A program made the position numbers and the translations under genes. The notes under the pieces were generated by a model that saw only the letters and a list, made by a program, of their open reading frames with translations, did no database searches and was not told the DNA's origin. Shown piece by piece: positions 13,301 through 28,347 of a DNA stretch of 64,000 nt. This stretch comes from Silurus meridionalis (lineage: Eukaryota > Chordata > Actinopteri > Siluriformes > Siluridae): contig NC_060893.1 in NCBI RefSeq assembly GCF_014805685.1, forward strand, positions 12,673,773 to 12,737,772, in the 5' to 3' direction. Position 1 is the stretch's first letter; each line of letters begins with the position of its first letter.

Positions 13301-16300
13301 GCAAATGCAAAAGCACAAAAAGATGAGACAAAAGAGACGGAAGGGGAATGAGAGAAGCAGTGAGGGTTAAACCAAAAATAACAAAAACAAACAAGCAATC
13401 AAAGACACAAAGAAATAAATTAAAACACAAGTAGACAGTCATCCAGGTTCACAGCTGTTAAATGTACCTGAAGGCATAATTCAAAGTAATTCCATTCGAT
13501 GCAAATGTAATCAATTGGCCCCAAAAATGTGTCTCGTCTGACTTTCCTTCTTTAGATTTGCACGCGATGTGTATTTTCAAGCCTAAGATAGTTTACGAGT
13601 AATGGAACAGTGTATTATCACCATATAACATCCTCCTTTATGACTCCTGAAGAATTCCTCAAGCCCTATTGTCAGGAAATTGCGATTTCTAATCTCGATG
13701 ATGCCACTGCCATCCGTCGCTATCGCGAGTCTAAGAGAGTAAAATGAGCCTCTCTGGGTGTGCGACTGATGGCATTACATTCTTCACCTGTCAATCAGAG
13801 TGATGTCTGTAAGCTCTTGTATGCAGAAGAGGGCAGGCAATGCTTTTTTCTCTGTCTGTTTAGTCTTGCGATAATTCAAGAGCAGCAGATTGAAAAGATG
13901 AGGTATCTGGCTTCAAATGTCTCAAAGGAATTAGTTCTCACTCTCACTATCTGGTGAGGAGGCAAGAACATGCTAGCAGGTAGGAACTGGCAATAATGAA
14001 TTGAAAGGCAACTCCATTGCCTTAGGGAAGCAATAAAACAAATCCGTGTGTCATATCCTAAACTATATGAGGAAATCACACATTTACGTTTTACGGCATT
14101 TGGCAGATGCTCTTATCCAGAGTGATCTTGTGATCACTCAATGTAAATTATCACATTGATCTTATTGATACAACTGAGCAACTATGGGGTTAAGGGCCTT
14201 GCTCAGGGGCCCAGGAGTGGCAGCTTGGTGTGGCTGGGATTTGAACTCATGACCTTTGGACCTGTTAAGTTCAATGCCTAAACCACTAAGCTACCACCTC
14301 CCTTAAATACACAATAACTACCACCTTGTAGTTGACAAAAAGACGTATTTGTTAAGGATAAGGAATTATTGGTTTAGTAGATCTTTCTGTGCACACAGTG
14401 GCACATTCTTCAGTACCGACAAAAATCATCCCTCACAGAATACGATGGGAAACATGACAACAGAGACAATTAGTTTTGTTCAGCTTCTGTTGTAAATGAC
14501 AGCTGGGGGTTTTCTTGAACTCATCAGTGCTGCTGTCAATCATAAAAAGGCAGAGATATACTGTGTATATTGCAGATCTGAAAGCTGTACATACTTCAGT
14601 TTGGCAATGAACAGGTTAAAGAAATGACTCCAAGCAACTAAAATTAACGGCTTTGAAATATTCGAGACAGTTTTGGGTCTGAAAATAATAAATGACACCT
14701 CTATATTCATTGAGCTGTTTCAGTGTCGCTTGTGACAGCCGGTTTTAAATCTGCATGTAGCAATTTCACACCTGTGCTGCACAATAATTAGCACAGCATT
14801 GCATTATTTCCAAATAAGATGGACATGCAATGTCTGGAGGCAAATCACCACCAATATTCTGTTACATGTCTGAGGAGGAAGGAGAAGAAAAAAGCAATAC
14901 AGATAGCACCAAAGCCCAAAGCAGTCAATCTTACACAGGCTCATTTAGTAAGTTTACAATCCCTGTTGTTGCCACTGGGGTAATCGCGGAATCAATTTCG
15001 GAGTGAGTCGGCCGCTTGTGTCGAGCCCCGATAATGAATAGATCATTAATTACAGTGTGAACAGAAAATAGGACCAAATGCTTCCCAAATGGGTACAGGC
15101 TGTGTATCAGTTTTGTCAGAAGAGAACTCTTTGAACAGGGGCCACGTGCTTCAGCCCCCTGAAGACCTTTTTCATCAAGATGTGCAGTGCAATAAACAAT
15201 TACACCACAGTGGTAGAACACGTTACTGCTACCACATGTTGCTTTTTGCTTGCCTTGTAGTTTCTTCGGAGTCATTAAAGTCCAATTAAAGAGCAATTAT
15301 ACTTTAACGAATGCCTGAACATGGACGGTAAGGAGTGAGGAATCACGCAGAACTGGAGAGGTGGCTCAGCCAAGATGATGAACACTAACGTAAAATGTGA
15401 AATAATTCCCTTCCTTTCAATTTTCTAGCATAAAAAACTAGAACTAAAATGGACTTTATTTTGATCAGGTGCCATGAATCTATACAAATAGCCTACAGTA
15501 CACAAGTGGGGAAACAAAGCAATACAAAACAAATAAAAACCAATAACAATAAATTTGTTACCAATAAAAAAAAAAAAATGTCGTGACTGCATAAGAATCC
15601 ACCTTCCCACTTCTATGAAACCATTTAATTAGTCCTGGTGCAACCAAGTCCCATTAGAAGTCACATATTAAGCTGGAATGAAAATCCATGTGTGATTAAA
15701 TTCACATTATCTTAATAGAAAGAAAGGTGCTTTAAACTTGTCAGATGCACTTTACAGCACAGTGAAATTCTTTTATCGCATGTCCCGGCGATGTTCGAAA
15801 GCTGGGGTCAGAGCCCAGGGTCAGCCATGATGCAGTGCCCCTGGAGCACAGAGGGTTAAGGGCCTTGCTCAGGGGCCCCAAGATGGGTGGCTTGAAGATA
15901 ACGTGGCTTGAACCCCTGACCTTCCAATCAGTAACCCAGAGCCTTGGCACCTGAGCTACCACTTCCCCCAATACACCTGATCCTGAAGATCCCAGAGTTT
16001 CTTAGAAAACAAACTAAATCCTAAAGACCAATAAGCTATCTATTGTATATGCAAAAGTCCAAGGGGATGAGTATGTACACAAAGCACTATCTGTGCCCTC
16101 TAAAGTGATGAAAAATATGATCAAAGGGTCACAATACACAGCACCTAAGCAGAAATTACCCATGGATAATTTGAGCGAGCTGGTTATTGCAATTACACAA
16201 TGTTCCGACTTAAATTTAGCAGGAAAATGCTTTCTACATTGCAGTGAGAACAATCATGCTGACTGAATCTTCTTTAGTTGCAATTATCAATTGAGCTCGC

Positions 16301-18644
16301 CATTATTTTCCAATTTTAGTGCTCTTCTAACAGTCTTCTAAAATAGAATATATAAATTCGTAATAATACTCAAGCGATTCTCTTAGTGGAAAAAAAGATA
16401 AGAGTGGTAGAAATGCGCAGTGCCTAATGGGGTATTTTGAACACACAGGCATTTCAGTTTAGCTTGATATGTTGGCTGCAGCACAGATCTGAGCACATTT
16501 GGGCTATACTTTCAGAACCTGCCTGCAACTGTGTCCAAATGAACACCTCTGAGAAAAAGCATTTTCCACTCACAGCTACTCTAAGAACACCACAGTACTT
16601 AAAAAAGATAAAGACAAAGAGAAAGAGGGAGGAAGAGAGGAAAGAGATAAGTGGTTTACATAATGCTGAGGTTTCCAATTTAGTTGTCAAACATTTCCAG
16701 TGAATGCACATTTCTGCAAATATGCTTTTTCCTAATTCCCGGCATACCTGAGTCAGGGAACGATGACTGGAAATTTGGACTTGTCACCTGGTGGTCCTTG
16801 AGGACAGCATTGATGCTTTAATGACCAAAAAAAAAAGGTAGGACGTTTTCCGACTCAGCACAAATGAAGGGTGTAAGGGTGTGACTGCACATCTGGTGAT
16901 GTGCATGCGGGTGTAGAGATTACACAGTGACTAGTACTGCACCATCTACCGTGTAGCTTGTTAACCTAGAACACAGTCACTAATCACTCACCACTATCTA
17001 CGCTCCTTAGTTTAGTTAGACGTAGCCATATTTTTAAAAAACGCTTTTAAACAGAATCAACACTCTTTATACAAAAAACCTGAAGAGTACTGAACCTGTC
17101 GATTCACATCACAACTGATATTACTGTTAAGCATTAGTTAGGGTAGCTAGCTAGAATAGGACACCAACACATATTTGGCACAGGAAGACAAAGTGTATGT
17201 CAGAATCAGTCATATTTAATTTTACAGCAGCCAAACCTAAAATTCCTGATCTTTGAGAACTATAATACTATATGCAATACAATGTTGTCTCTCCTGCACT
17301 ATCATGTAGCCCAATTTATATATTTGCTTCATAGTGGCGAGGAACAGCATGTCTATCTGAAATTTAGTAGAGTAAAAAGTAAGATATTACACATTAAAAT
17401 GTAATAAAGTAGAAGTTTCCCCATACAAATACTCTATTATTTTTCAAGTACAATTACAAAATAAAAATCCTTCTTTAGCACCCACCAAAACATACCACAA
17501 GTGATAATGCTAAAATGGTGCTAACTAACTGACTAGCTACCTGCTTATAAACTAGCATGCCTTTGTCACAGGCAGACTGACAGTGTCTTGTACTGTACTG
17601 TCATTTGTTTGTTACTAATGCAAGGTAGCTAGTCTGCTTAGCTAAAGTGTAAACTTTTCCATGTTTTATGCCATTAATATGCATATGAGACATGACGGTT
17701 TGAAGAGGTTACAATTTGGACATGATAAGCTTCAATCTACTGAGTTTCTTCCATAAACTCCTACTGAAATTCGCAAATTTGACTCGAATCCAAAAGGGCT
17801 TTCTTGATCTATTCCTACATTTCAGAGAGACTTTCTAGCCATCTGGCTACTGCAATTAATATTCTGTTCAAACTCCACCCTGCAGCATTTAGTGCTATAA
17901 GGTAGGCACAGTGGTCTATACAGTCCAATAGAGCTAAGGTAAGATGTCTGTAAGAAAAGTCTCTGTCACATGCTCCTTGACTTATAAACCTTTATGTGCA
18001 CTGATGCATCTTTGAACATTTTTGTCATTAAAGCCAGCCAAATCCTGGAGGTAATATTTCTCGATCGTACACCTCATTGAGGCAAGAGCCAAATATGTCA
18101 TAGAGAGAGAGAGAGAGAAAAAGCTAAATATTGCCTGTCTGGTCACGCACTATTCCCTCGACTGCTTTGTTACAACTTTGAGGATGCGAGACTGGCTTTC
18201 AGTCAAAATGAGCAAAACAGCTCCAGAGTAAGCACATAAAGAGCTGGGGCTTGTAACTCAAAACGCACAGACAGGTAAGAACGAGTTCGCAGAGGGGAAT
18301 GTGAAGAATGATAAATTAGAGATAATATAGATGCATAGGTCATGTCATAGCTTAAGAAGAAAAAAAAACTAAAGAAATGCTCAAATGCTATTGTATGTGT
18401 GTAGAAAGGATACAAATGTGCAATTTAAAGCTTTATTTCTCTCTCTCTCTCTCTCTCTTTTTTTCTTCTATAATTACATGGTGCCCGTGTGTCCGTCATA
18501 TTCAGATTTTTATTGGTCTCGCACACACAACCATATACAATATGCCTTTGCCAGTGAAATGATTTCTGACTGTCTGTGAGAATGCAAATAAAACAGATTT
18601 TGCATGTATACAAGTAGAAAAGAGAAAACACACACACACACACA

Positions 18645-18695
<51 letters not shown>

Positions 18696-21600
18696 TATAC
18701 TATATTACATTACACTATACTATACTATTACATATGTATATATAAAATGGATCCAATTTAAGAGTCTCATGTGTTTGTATGTGAGCTTTCTCTATCTGAA
18801 TACTGATAGGAAGTCAGGTGGTGTCCAGAGCCCAGGAATCCCATAAATCATAGCTGTGGTGGAGAGGAGTGTTGTTAAATTAAGCATGTACATGACAGTG
18901 TTCAGATCACTCCTCTATGAAATGTGCTGCAGCTCTTGACAGGGTATATCAGGATTTGTGCAGGAAGCCTGGATTTGTGCTTCGCTTCATCGTGTATAAT
19001 AAAAACTGAGAGTGCTTTTCTGCTGAGTGTGTGTACTGTAGGTTTGTGTGTCCTGCACTTAGCTATAGCCCTTCTTCGTGAACAAATGTGTGAGATAGTA
19101 GGAGTGAAGCACGGCGGCCGGATCGCGTTCAAGATGGAGTGAGCTAGTGCTGAGCTACAGGACAAACACCTCATAAAGATAGAGAGAGAATTACATTTCA
19201 ATGAATCTCACACATAAGTTCTCTTCATGGAACTGTTCCGTGCTTCCCAACTAAATAAATGCCCAAATGCTCAATCATTAAAAACGGTTTGTTTTCTAGC
19301 TGCTAATTGGTGCATGGAGTGCAGCTGGAATCTTCAGTGCCTTACAGCTACAGGGAGCTTACAGGTTCTCAATCTCACCAATGTGTGTGGTGCCTTGTGA
19401 TTGACTGGCGTTCAATCCTGGGTGTATTCACAACTCAAGTCCAGCACTCCCAGGATTGACTACAGATACACTGCAACTCTGCTCAACATTAAAGCTTACT
19501 GATGATAAAGGAATGAAGAAATGATTATCTTGCTAAAAACAACTGCATTTATTTTAAGAAAATACACATAAAATGAAATCCAGATAGGTTATGTCTCAGT
19601 CTTAAAGAATGGTGATCAGTATGGGGTCGTTTACTGTAATTTGTTAATAATTGAACAAATTACAGTACATCATTTAGCAAAACAGAGCAATTTCCTGTAC
19701 CATACTGTATAAACTATATAATAGATATACGTATGTAAGAGCGCATGTGGATGAGCATAGGTGAAGGCGTGCGGACGAGAGTCAGAGGGAGGAGCAAACG
19801 CTGCTACTTTTGCCTGCCGTGCAAAACCTCTAAAATATTAGTACAATTTTGTTGCATCGCTATGGTTATCATAAGATTAAAAAAAAAAATCGTAACTCGG
19901 GTACCATCTGTATTGCAAAAAAAGTCAAGCAAAAGGAACAGTTACTTAAAAAAAAAAAGAAAAAAAGATTACTGGCAGAGTTACAGCCAACATGTCAGGA
20001 AGAATGAGGGTGTGAATAACAAGCAAAAGGTGCCAGAAATCTGCACATTTTTGAGAGAATATTCAGACCACAGATGGGTTAATTACTTTTCAACCATTTC
20101 ACCTGTTCTGATACTTGAACATCTGTGAACCTGACATTTTAAATGTCTTAAAAGAAAAAAAAAGGAAAGGAATGTATTTATATCCAAAAATATGTCCCGA
20201 TGGTTTTCACTTGACTGCAGGTTGTCCTGTATTTATTTTACAGGAGGAATTAAGAGAGTCATGCTTGGTGTGGAGCAAAATGCGTTTTTCTCTGTTCTTT
20301 CTATGTACCTCTATATTCCCTAAGCGCACCGCTTTTACGGCTAACGCAAAGCTGGAACCATATAAACACCCAAATCCAGTAATGTTACATTACGTATTAT
20401 ACACCAGCACTTCATGAAGCGTAAAACACATTCATCAATAACTCATTAAACAAGTCTTTACACATCTGTCCTGAGCCACCTGTCAGGAAGACACACACTT
20501 CTGGGAGAAGAGTGTGTCCTGGCTTACTCGCTCAGTAACACCATCCCATGGCTGTAAGAGCAGCTCTCTAATGTAAGCCACATCGGTAAGGTGGTAAAAA
20601 CAGACATAAATCAAATCAACAGATAATGGAATCCAATATGGCTTTACCTTCAGCGGAACAAAATGCTGAGGTAATTCGACTCGGGCCTGTCGTGCCACCG
20701 CAAAGCCCATTTCACAAGCGATGATGTGGAGACAGAAGGGGCAACCCTCCCCTTTCCCGAGTCCCCCCCCACCCTGCCTCTGAGAAAATGCAATGTGATA
20801 GGCTTGCCTAAAAAAATGCTTTTACTCCTTCTGTTGTGCTGGAGATCAGGTAAAGGTGAGAGATCACAATACCCAGTAGTATACATGCTGCAGAATGAGC
20901 TCAGAACCACAGCTAAATCTACCAACAAAATCCATTACCAGACATCACAGATGCAGATGAAGAACAAAATCTGCTAGAGTTCATTTATAGCCTCTTTAGC
21001 TTTATACAGCACTCAAGCAATGAAATCCCAGTTCACACCTTTATATTAGAGTCTGTTCTCAAATACACTTTCCGCAGGTGGAAGAAAAAAAAAAACAGAG
21101 AGAGAGAAACCTGTGACAAATTGCAGGAAATCTAGATTTTTCTAGATTTTTTTCTATAGTGCAACTTTCATGATATTTATAACGCGCCACACCTTATATG
21201 AATAATGGCAGCAACTACAAGCTAGAAACGTTGATAACATGACGATGGTAAAAAGGTTTGCCCATGATTTCTAGCTACAGAATGATTCATATTCAAATAA
21301 TTCTCGTTATATTCGTTACGTATTAATGTGTGAAATAATAAAAAAATAATGACTCATTATTGATAAGGCATGCAACCCCAGCCATTAGGGTTACACAAGC
21401 CAGTGCACTCTTAGTGCCAGTCCCAAGCCTGGATAAATGGGGAGGGTTGCGTTAGGAAGGGCATCCAGCGTAAAAAACATGTGCCAAATCAAACATGCGG
21501 ATCACGAATACGGATGATCCGCTGTGCCAACCCCTAATGGAAGAAGCCGAAAGAAAGTTATTGATAAGGCATGCCAAAGACATTTTTTCAAAGACAGTTT

Positions 21601-24272
21601 TTTTTGTTGTTTTTAAATCAAGGATGCCAATAATTTTTGAGCTGGGCAACATATTGTGTGAGAAATAATGGAGCATGCTGTTATATTATAGCTGCTGTAA
21701 ATATCCGCTCCTTCACCAACATTTTAAGTTATAAAATATAAAGTTTTTTTTTCCACTTTATAAATAATCTTGTGTTCAGTTGCTACAGAAAGCTGTTGGA
21801 GTGCACACAGAGGTATGCACACAGAAATTAAAGGAACTCGAGTGCCTCGCAGTCAGAGATAAACCTGTTGGTGTTATATGAAATAACGTGTGCATTGTAG
21901 ACTCTGATAAAGCGAGCGCGTCCTCTGCTTGGCATTAAGTCTCTTTACCTGTGGTTGCCTTGAGAGCCATACTCAGTACTTATTCAGGAGGCAAATCTCC
22001 TGCAGGAGCACATCAATAATTGAACTGTTTTCTTTCTAGGCGGTTTTTTTTTCCACATCATCTAGCCACATTTCCATTGCCAGCAACATCACAAAAATAA
22101 AACACACACAAACAAACCAAAACACCCTAATAGAGTAACAATTATTCTTAACATCATTCTCACTCATTTATGCATGAACACACACTATAGTTACTTGGGC
22201 TAATGATTGTCAATAACTCATTCTGCTTCAATCACCATGTTTCCTTTCATCCTTGTTTACCCTCAGACAGACATACCAATGACTCACATGCTGGTTTCAG
22301 ACTTCTTTTAGTCTGCTTAAGATCCATGCACAATCGTACTCTTTTTTTTTTTTTTTCTTCATCTACAGAAATCAATGTTGTCACCTCACAGCTGGGGGTC
22401 TCTTTTTTTAACCTGAGCTTCGGTTACTGTCACATGCACAGGTGTAAATGTATGTGTACAAGTTGTCCTGCGATGTACCGGCATTCCATTTGTTCCTGTC
22501 TCGCACCCTGGGCGTCTTGGATAGACTCCAGATGAACCATGACCCTGAGTCATTTTCCAGGGTCTGCACAATGTCTACATGGCAGCTGTTTCTTCTCATT
22601 GATTGAAATCCTTTAATGACTCACTGAAAGATAAACACACTTCTACACAAGGCATCTTTCAGTCAGAACATCACCACTGATGAAAAAGTAGATTTCAACC
22701 AAATATTCCCACATTTGGTCAGAAAATCCAGCTTCTCTTAGCAAAACTAAATACTGTTTTGTACACTGACACTTTGATGGATGATATTTATAAATAGTGA
22801 CCTTCTTTTGTTGAGTTAATAATAAAAAGGCACATTCGTAGCCTTTAGGGTTATCCATGTGAACTGGGGTTCTTCATACTGTATTTCCTTATCTTGGTGC
22901 TCCACCACGGCATCCACATTAAAGCCTTCATCATTTCACATCATAACATAAGCCTACTCATAGAGAATGAACTCTCCAGTATTTTGTATTGTTTTAATGA
23001 TTTATAATCATGCTCTTGATATCACCGCCTCAATGGGTTCCCCTTTTGAGTCTGGTTCCTCTCAAGGTTTCTCTCTCATACTATCTAAGGGAGTTTTTTC
23101 CTTGCCACAGTTGCCCCAGGCTGCTCATCGGGGATAAAAACAATCTAATCTAATTCCCTTATATTTAAATCTTTTCTTCTATAATTCTTATATTCTGTAA
23201 AGCTGCTTTTGAGATAATGTCCCTCATGAAAAGCGCAGTAGAAATAAACTTGAACATGAAATTAAACATTGATCGCTTCCCAATTTAGCAGATCTCCTCA
23301 ACTGATAATACACCAGAAATGTGATCTCTATGGATTAATAAGCAAACATTACCTTTTTTCCTGAAGCTCATCGATTATGTTTTGGACATTTTATCCATTA
23401 AACATATCCTATCATATCCCAGGTGTTTCCCACAAATAGCATATGAGTCTTTATAACCTGCAAGGTTTCCAAAACACTTGGGAATTCTGCTAAAGATGCT
23501 GACGTTGCACTATGCAGGCCAATGAAGGAAAAAAAAAAAACTAGTGCACTGTGTTTGATCATAAGGAAAGGTCATGAGTCTAAACTCACTTCAGATAGAC
23601 TGAGCACCATAGTAGAAAATAGGCAATAAAAACTCGGTGGACGCTTAACGATTCACATTTTCCTCCCCGATGTGCTGCTTCAGAGATACTGAAAAATCGG
23701 TTTATCCTCGTTCTACGTTCACCTGCTAATCTGTTTTATTTGTTCACGAAGAGCTATGTGACAAAGATTTCATTTTTTAAATCTGCAATATTGTTCTCGC
23801 GGCACGTTTCAAACACGACAAACAGCAAGGATGAATACGTAGAGGGGCTCGGTTTCTATGGGGACACTGCACGATATCGAGATGGGTATTGATGGAGATT
23901 TCAGAGCCCAATTAGATTTCAAATCCCAAATTGGATTCTAGGAAGGGTAAAACATAACATTACATTACAACCTGAGGTAGAATTGGGGGGGACTATAGGC
24001 TTAGATCTATTATAGCCATTTTCTTTAAATATAATAATCATATTAATGAACATCAATAATGTATGCTTACTAATCTGTCAGTTTCAACTCTACACTATAT
24101 ATAGTGTAGAAAAGAGGTGTGTGTGTGTGCGGTTTAAAGGTGTCTGAGTGTGGGTGTTACTGAAAGTGTGAGTATGAAATTCAAAGACAGTGAAAGGAAG
24201 AGTGGAAGAAAGGAAGCATGTGAAAGAGCGTAAATTATTCAGGCTGCATATTGATTCTGCTAGCATGTGTAG

Positions 24273-24308
<36 letters not shown>

Positions 24309-24311
24309 CCG

Positions 24312-24342
<31 letters not shown>

Positions 24343-24853
24343 CCTCACACGCACACACACACACACACACACGTAGCCACCCTGTTCAGAGAATAGAGGG
24401 CGTGTGCAATAAGGCTCCACTGTGGGAGAGAAACCAAGCAGCTTTCCAGCTTCGGGCGATGTGTGTGTTCTCGCAAACAACCGTACCCGTGCTGCACGAT
24501 GAATCATATTTAAATTATGATCTTGAGTTTTGGCTTCCTCTCTTCGTTCACCATAATGAACATAATTGATATTAGTGAGGCTCATAAAATTACAAATAGT
24601 TCTTAATTCATTTTTAATTGAAATTAAATCACAAGCTCTCTCATTCAGTTTCCACTATTTGGTGGCATATGTTTTTGCGTGACTAAATGATTATTATTTT
24701 TTTTTCCTGATAAATCTCAGAGATTTATTCATTTGACTGATGGCTGTAAAACAGGATAATATGATGATGCAATAAAAGTGCTACTATTTGGGTTATTTAC
24801 TGCAGGAACATTTCTAATAAATAATCATGGTTTCAAAATTGAGCACACACACG

Positions 24854-24900
<47 letters not shown>

Positions 24901-27770
24901 TTAAACATGAATCAGAGCATGACTGACTGGTTAAATCTGTAATACATGAATCAGCACTGGGATACGTTTACGAATGACAGGAGTGACATTATGCATTTCA
25001 GTCAAACGCTTTTGAGTTCCTTATCGCTGTAGTTTATCTGTTGGTCACCTGAGCATGACAAGACAACTGCAGGAGTGACAGTGAAACCCTTATCCTGGCA
25101 AAGATGCACAGGCTTTTTCCACCGCACATCCAACAACAAGAACTCGGCCAATTAACAGCCAACAGAGCATGGGGTTCGGCAGCATGTTTCACCTGAAGAA
25201 CCTTAGCTCCATCAATACCTAGGCTGAGCTGAAATGGCCACTATATTAAGAATTAACTAAAAAACATTTATCTTAGTACCAAGTAGTTAATGCTGACTTC
25301 TCATCCAATGCCTGATAATTTGCAGCATGTTCACGTCATTTTATGTAATCAATACATTAATTTTTTTTAGGATTTCTGTATGCAGTGGATATTTTTATGG
25401 GCTATGGTCACTGTTATAACTATGTTTCCAACAGCAAATGTAAATGTTTTGAATACAGTGCCGTCTACAAATATTGGCACCATTGCTAAATATGACAAAA
25501 AAAAGAAGCTGCAAAAAATTGGCTTTATTGTATAACATTTTGATCGTTTCATCAAAAAAATGATCTCACAGGATAACCTGCTCTAATGTAGACCAAACAA
25601 TTGCAAACAGTTTTTTTTTTTTTGTAATCATATATCTGTTGTTAAACAGCTGGATTTTTTTTTACTTTTATATCCAGCAGAGTAACATGCACTGAAGTCA
25701 TACACAAGAATAATGTCATTAGTTATTAATATTATGTTGGAGGCACAGCAATTGTATAGGATGTCTTAAGATTTAGCATTTAAACACATACTTGTTCCAG
25801 TACAACAATGCCTCTGTGCACACAGCAAGCTCCAAGAAGCTACAGATAACTTTGGCTGGAGTTAAAGCTCTTGAGTGGCCTGCTACTGAGCACTGACCTC
25901 AACCTTATTCAACATCTTTGAGATTCACTGGAATGCTGACTGCACCCCAGGCCTCCTTAATCTACACCAGTACCTGACTTTACTAACATATTTGTAGCTG
26001 AATGAGCACAGAGCTCCACAAGCACACACCAAAATCCAGTGGAACGTCTTCCCAGTAGATTAGAGGTTATTATAATGGCAAATGAAAACTAAATGTAGAA
26101 TGGGTTGTTCAAAAAGCACAATATATTTGTTCATATAGTGTACTTTAACCTGTTCAGTGTGCGGCGCATCCAAAAATTGTAACGGCACTAGTTTTAAAAT
26201 GACCATTGACTTGATACTTTGACTTGCTCCCAAACTTGCACTCAAACTCGTTTAATTGGCTGCTGGTTAGTAAACAATTTGAGACAAATTGGAACTGATG
26301 TGACAAAAGTGAGACAATGGCATAATTACTAACTAAAAACTTTCTTTTGGCTTCTCCCAATAGGGGTCGCCACAGCGGATCATCTGCATGTTTGATTTGG
26401 CACGTTTTTATGCTGGATGCCCTTCCTAACGCAACCCTCCCCATTTATCCAGGCTTGGGACCAGCACTAAGAGTGGCTGGGGTTGGTTAGCTGACCGGGG
26501 ATCGAACCCGGGCCACATCGGTGAAAGCGCCGCATCCTAACCACTAGACCACCAGGTGACCATTACTACAGCTATATAAATTACAACTATAAAATGTAGC
26601 TTTATTTTCACATAATCAGTAGTATTTTAGGTTAAGACTGCCCTGAATATACCCATTAATTGAGCACTATACTCCACATTGTGCTGGCTTTATGTCATAT
26701 AACTGTTTATGCTGATAGAATTTTATGTGAAATATGGAAGGATGTGTTCGCCTGCAAATGTGCCATCTTGTCAGAGAGAGGGAGAGAGAGAAAGAGTGAA
26801 AAAGAGAGAAGCACTATGGTAATGAGAAGTGTCAGATTGCTGTAGCTCGTTATCACATTACAGTGATTACACTGCATGATTAATATGGTTCGTCTGTCTC
26901 CATTTACAGCGCAGTCATGCCATGCATTTACATGCCCGATGCATGCTGAATCTCACACACACACAAACACACGCACACTTTTACTCCCCCACACTCATAC
27001 GTGCAGGTTACTGTACACAGAGTTCGCTTGAATGCTTCAGGGCTGTGGCCAAATTCCTGACCCTCGCTATGCAAAACAAAGTGGGAAGGTGCAGATGTTC
27101 TTTTTCATATCTAAAACGTACCTATTTTGAGCCCAGTAAAAATACAACAAACACAAAACTTGCTTCTTGCTAAAGTTCTGTCAAGAGAAGGCAGGAGGCT
27201 CTGGGGACCGAGAGGCTATTCGTTGACAAATTGCTAACAAAATTGTTATATCTTCAAGAAAACCTCAGTGAATTTTTTGCACCTGCTCAGTTGATGCACA
27301 GCAGACCTAGAATAATTGCGCGGTTGGAATTGCACTGCTATGGTACACGCGGCCACAATAATGTCAGGAGCTGAAGGTGAGTGCTGTTGGAGAGAAGAAA
27401 CGACCTGTGCTTTTCCCTTTAGTCCTTAGAATAGCAACCATTGTTTGACATACATGGTTTCAACTCTGCTGAAAGGCCAACACGCTGAGCAAGTGGATTA
27501 GCAGCACAAGCCTGAATGCCATTTAGAAGCAAAAAAATAAACAAAAAATTAAAGCGAAGCCTTTTGTTATAAAATCCATGCTTGTTCCTGTGACTGCTTC
27601 ATACAGTAATTTGACATTTCCATTCAGCGACGATTTGCAAGTACAATGCGGAAATCAGGTACTACATACTGAAGTACATAGTCTTTATTATACAGCACAG
27701 CACCAAGTTGCAGAGCTTGTGATTAACATGACATGTCTTTTTGATTTCGAGTAAGTAAGAAATATGTAAA

Positions 27771-27804
<34 letters not shown>

Positions 27805-28266
27805 GGGAACTGATGAGGAAATGACTCTTTATAGCTGCTATAATGTAAGTGATAACAGAAAATAACCTAGTTCACTAAAGAGTTGAAAGTATGACGTGTC
27901 ATTCTTGAATTATCATAAAAAAATATACAATAATTAGTATAAGAAGAATGAAACAGTCTCTGATGTGCTTTTTATTGGAAACCTAATCAGCTATGCATCA
28001 AGCCACTCCACACAACCCCCGATATTGATTCATTTGCTGTAACATCAAACCCTGTCATGCCTTCCTTTTAAAACTCTAAGGCAGTGCAAAAATCAACTCA
28101 ACACCAATGTGTGAATGTGAGTGTGTGTGAATGTGTGTCCAATTTCTTGCTGATCCTTTTCGGTCTCCCTCTGAACCCCACTCATTTATCTCCCTGCTCT
28201 CTTTCTCTATTCGTGTAGCTCAAGCCAATCTTTGGCTTTTAGGGTCCCTGACCTCTCAGGGGATAT

Positions 28267-28347
<81 letters not shown>

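Noticed and set aside
19745..20417. Two overlapping plus-strand frames of 127 and 100 codons
   Set aside because: Lys-rich stretches come from poly-A runs; no motif or exon context.
26490..26560. Possible tRNA-Glu gene (A and B boxes present) on the minus strand
   Set aside because: The acceptor stem does not pair and the sequence continues into a SINE body and LINE-like tail; it is a SINE head, not a tRNA gene.
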